Assembly (NCBI GenBank): GCA_028290085.1 | Contig: JAQGKN010000305.1 | Location: 1-6,507 of the forward strand | From: Hyphomicrobiales bacterium | GTDB taxonomy: Bacteria > Pseudomonadota > Alphaproteobacteria > Rhizobiales > Beijerinckiaceae | Direction: 5' to 3' | Length of the DNA: 6,507 nucleotides | In this document: in pieces, positions 5,468 to 6,507 of the stretch | Numbering within the stretch: position 1 is the first letter of the stretch | How the letters are laid out: the number at the start of each line of letters is the position of its first letter | Notes under the pieces: model-generated | Databases searched by the model: none | What the model was told of the DNA's origin: nothing | What the model saw: the letters and a program-made list of their open reading frames with translations, nothing else | Made by a program: the position numbers and the translations under genes

Positions 5468-5701
5468 CGGCGGAAAACGTTGACTGTCCAGTGCCGCCCG
5501 CCGACCTCGCCAAGTTGCGCGGCCTTGGGCTGATCGGGGTGCTGACACGCGCAATGCATCACCAACTCATGATCGCGCGGGGAGCGAATCCGCACCGATG
5601 AGCGGCCCTAACCATTTTCGAGCCTCAGCCCCCGAGAAATTTGCCTCGCGAGCAAATATCCTGTTTTGATCTCGACCATCTGGATCTAAGCGGGTTGGAA
5701 A
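5468..5701. other. Non-coding gap upstream of fbp
   Basis: These 234 bases separate the DsbA-like gene from fbp on the same strand, which argues for separate transcription. I see no gene. Short GC-rich self-complementary stretches after the dsbA stop (for example CCAAG at 5510-5514 with CTTGG at 5524-5528) lack a following T run, so no intrinsic terminator is called. A minus-strand open frame beginning inside fbp crosses this region and is considered a shadow. A better inverted repeat near the fbp start is listed separately. Confidence 0.6.
5639..5657 (+). promoter_or_regulatory. Inverted repeat with T-N11-A core upstream of fbp, possible LysR-type operator or leader hairpin
   Basis: ATTTGC (5639-5644) and GCAAAT (5652-5657) are perfect inverted arms around a 7-base centre that itself contains the palindrome TCGCGA. 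The element contains T-N11-A (5642 and 5654), the core of LysR-type regulator sites, and Calvin-cycle fbp genes are often controlled by the LysR-type protein CbbR. It overlaps a weak promoter candidate, TTGCCT (5641-5646) with TTTGAT (5665-5670) at 18-base spacing. If transcribed it could instead be a small hairpin in the fbp leader. No cbbR gene is in the window, so the regulator is speculative. Confidence 0.35.
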
Positions 5702-6507
5702 ATGAAAAGACGGACATTGACGCAGTTTCTCGTCGAGCAGCAGCGTAAGGAAGATGCTCTTCCCGCGCAGCTCAGGCTCCTGATCGAGATCGTTGCGAGA
5801 GCCTGCAAAGGCATCAGCCACTCCGTGAACAAGGGCGCCCTGGGGGGCATGCTCGGCAGTCTCGAAAGCGAAAACGTCCAAGGTGAAGTCCAGAAGAAGC
5901 TGGATGTCCTCGCCAACGAAATCCTGCTCGAAGCCAATGAATGGGGCGGACATCTCGCTGCCATGGCTTCCGAGGAAATGGAGACCATCCAGCTCATCCC
6001 GAACCGCTATCCCCAGGGCGAATATCTGCTGATGTTCGACCCCATCGATGGTTCGAGCAACATCGATGTCGATCTCAGCGTCGGCACGATTTTCTCGGTG
6101 CTCACCGCCCCGGACGCGGTGTCGGGACGCGAGGTCACCGAAGACGACTTCATGCAGTCGGGCCGTCATCAGGTCGCCGCCGGTTACGCGATCTACGGTC
6201 CCCAGACGTTGCTCGTCCTCACCGTGGGCACAGGTGTCTATGAATTCGCGCTCGACCGCGAAATGGGTTCGTGGATCATGACGGAAGAGCGCCTGCGCAT
6301 TCCCGCAGGCAAGCGCGAATTCGCAATTAACATGTCGAACCAGCGCCATTGGGCGCCGCCCATGCGCCGCTACATCGACGAATGCCTGGCCGGCACGACG
6401 GGCCCGCGCGGCAAGAACTTCAACATGCGCTGGATCGCGTCCCTGGTGGCGGAGGCCTACCGCATCCTGATTCGCGGCGGCGTGTTTCTCTACCCCGCCG
6501 ATGCGCG
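5702..6507 (+). CDS. fbp: Class I fructose-1,6-bisphosphatase, C-terminus cut by window end
   Basis: It hydrolyses fructose 1,6-bisphosphate to fructose 6-phosphate and phosphate, in the cytoplasm, for gluconeogenesis or the Calvin cycle. There are 268 full codons in the window of a usual 330-345. Key blocks: the N-terminal region with [16 protein letters not shown] at 24-39, [18 protein letters not shown] at 59-76, the metal-binding glutamates in ASEEME at 89-94, the signature [11 protein letters not shown] at 112-122 carrying the metal ligands Asp113 and Asp116, [11 protein letters not shown] at 159-169, and [25 protein letters not shown] at 243-267. The last metal-ligand glutamate lies beyond the window end. 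The ATG at 5702 is chosen because an in-frame TAA (5687-5689) lies just upstream. Its ribosome binding site is weak, with only GGAAA beside the ATG. It resembles the betaproteobacterial type of class I enzyme more than I expected, judged from memory only. Whether it belongs to a cbb operon depends on genes beyond the window. Confidence 0.95.
   Translation, partial: MKRRTLTQFLVEQQRKEDALPAQLRLLIEIVARACKGISHSVNKGALGGMLGSLESENVQGEVQKKLDVLANEILLEANEWGGHLAAMASEEMETIQLIPNRYPQGEYLLMFDPIDGSSNIDVDLSVGTIFSVLTAPDAVSGREVTEDDFMQSGRHQVAAGYAIYGPQTLLVLTVGTGVYEFALDREMGSWIMTEERLRIPAGKREFAINMSNQRHWAPPMRRYIDECLAGTTGPRGKNFNMRWIASLVAEAYRILIRGGVFLYPADA

Noticed and set aside
4867..5601. Plus-strand open frame of 244 codons overlapping the DsbA-like gene
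   Set aside because: The product is extremely Arg/Ser-rich and lies in another frame over a clear DsbA-family gene with its active site and signal peptide.
5567..6349. Long minus-strand open frame (260 codons) antisense to fbp
   Set aside because: It mirrors the highly conserved fructose bisphosphatase frame, starts without a ribosome binding site inside fbp, and has no recognisable domain. It is explained by GC-rich codon bias.
1..6507. Search for a novel defence, mobile or biosynthetic system across the window
   Set aside because: There is no integrase, transposase, toxin-antitoxin pair, reverse transcriptase, repeat array or unusual gene cluster. Five of the eight genes belong to well-known families, a sixth (BTLCP) is a known family with mostly unknown substrates, and the two unknown genes show no system-like context.

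Overview
The window reads as ordinary chromosomal DNA from a GC-rich alphaproteobacterium, most likely of the order Hyphomicrobiales (Rhizobiales). The grounds are GC-rich third codon positions, a transglutaminase-like cysteine peptidase of the rhizobial type (BTLCP/DUF920), and twin-arginine signal peptides on two exported proteins. The genus cannot be fixed from the sequence. No mobile element, tRNA, rRNA, CRISPR array or phage gene was seen. I found no convincing undescribed multi-gene system, only several smaller oddities.

Layout from left to right. (1) 1-341, minus: the N-terminal part of a secreted BTLCP-family peptidase, cut by the window edge. (2) 342-618: a relatively AT-rich gap with an 8-bp inverted repeat and no convincing gene. 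(3) 619-963 and 1054-1398, both minus: two unrecognised 114-residue proteins, one with two membrane segments and one soluble and helical. (4) 1399-1540: a divergent promoter region with a TATAAT box six bases upstream of the next start codon. (5) 1541-2137 and 2134-2928, plus: a FetA-like ABC ATPase and a FetB permease, overlapping by ATGA and together forming a predicted iron (metal) exporter. (6) 2925-4538, minus: a periplasmic glucan biosynthesis protein of the OpgG/OpgD family, converging on fetB with interlocked stop codons. (7) 4539-4774: a divergent intergenic region. (8) 4775-5467, plus: a Tat-exported DsbA-like thiol-disulfide protein. (9) 5468-5701: a non-coding gap with a LysR-type-looking inverted repeat. 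(10) 5702-6507, plus: class I fructose-1,6-bisphosphatase, cut by the window end.

By theme, four products act in or on the envelope: the BTLCP peptidase, OpgG/OpgD and the DsbA-like protein outside the cytoplasm, and FetAB in the inner membrane. The FetAB pair is the only clear operon. fbp belongs to central carbon metabolism (gluconeogenesis or the Calvin cycle) and appears to have its own control region. Two real genes, the BTLCP gene and fbp, run off the window ends, so an ORF search that requires both a start and a stop codon will miss them.
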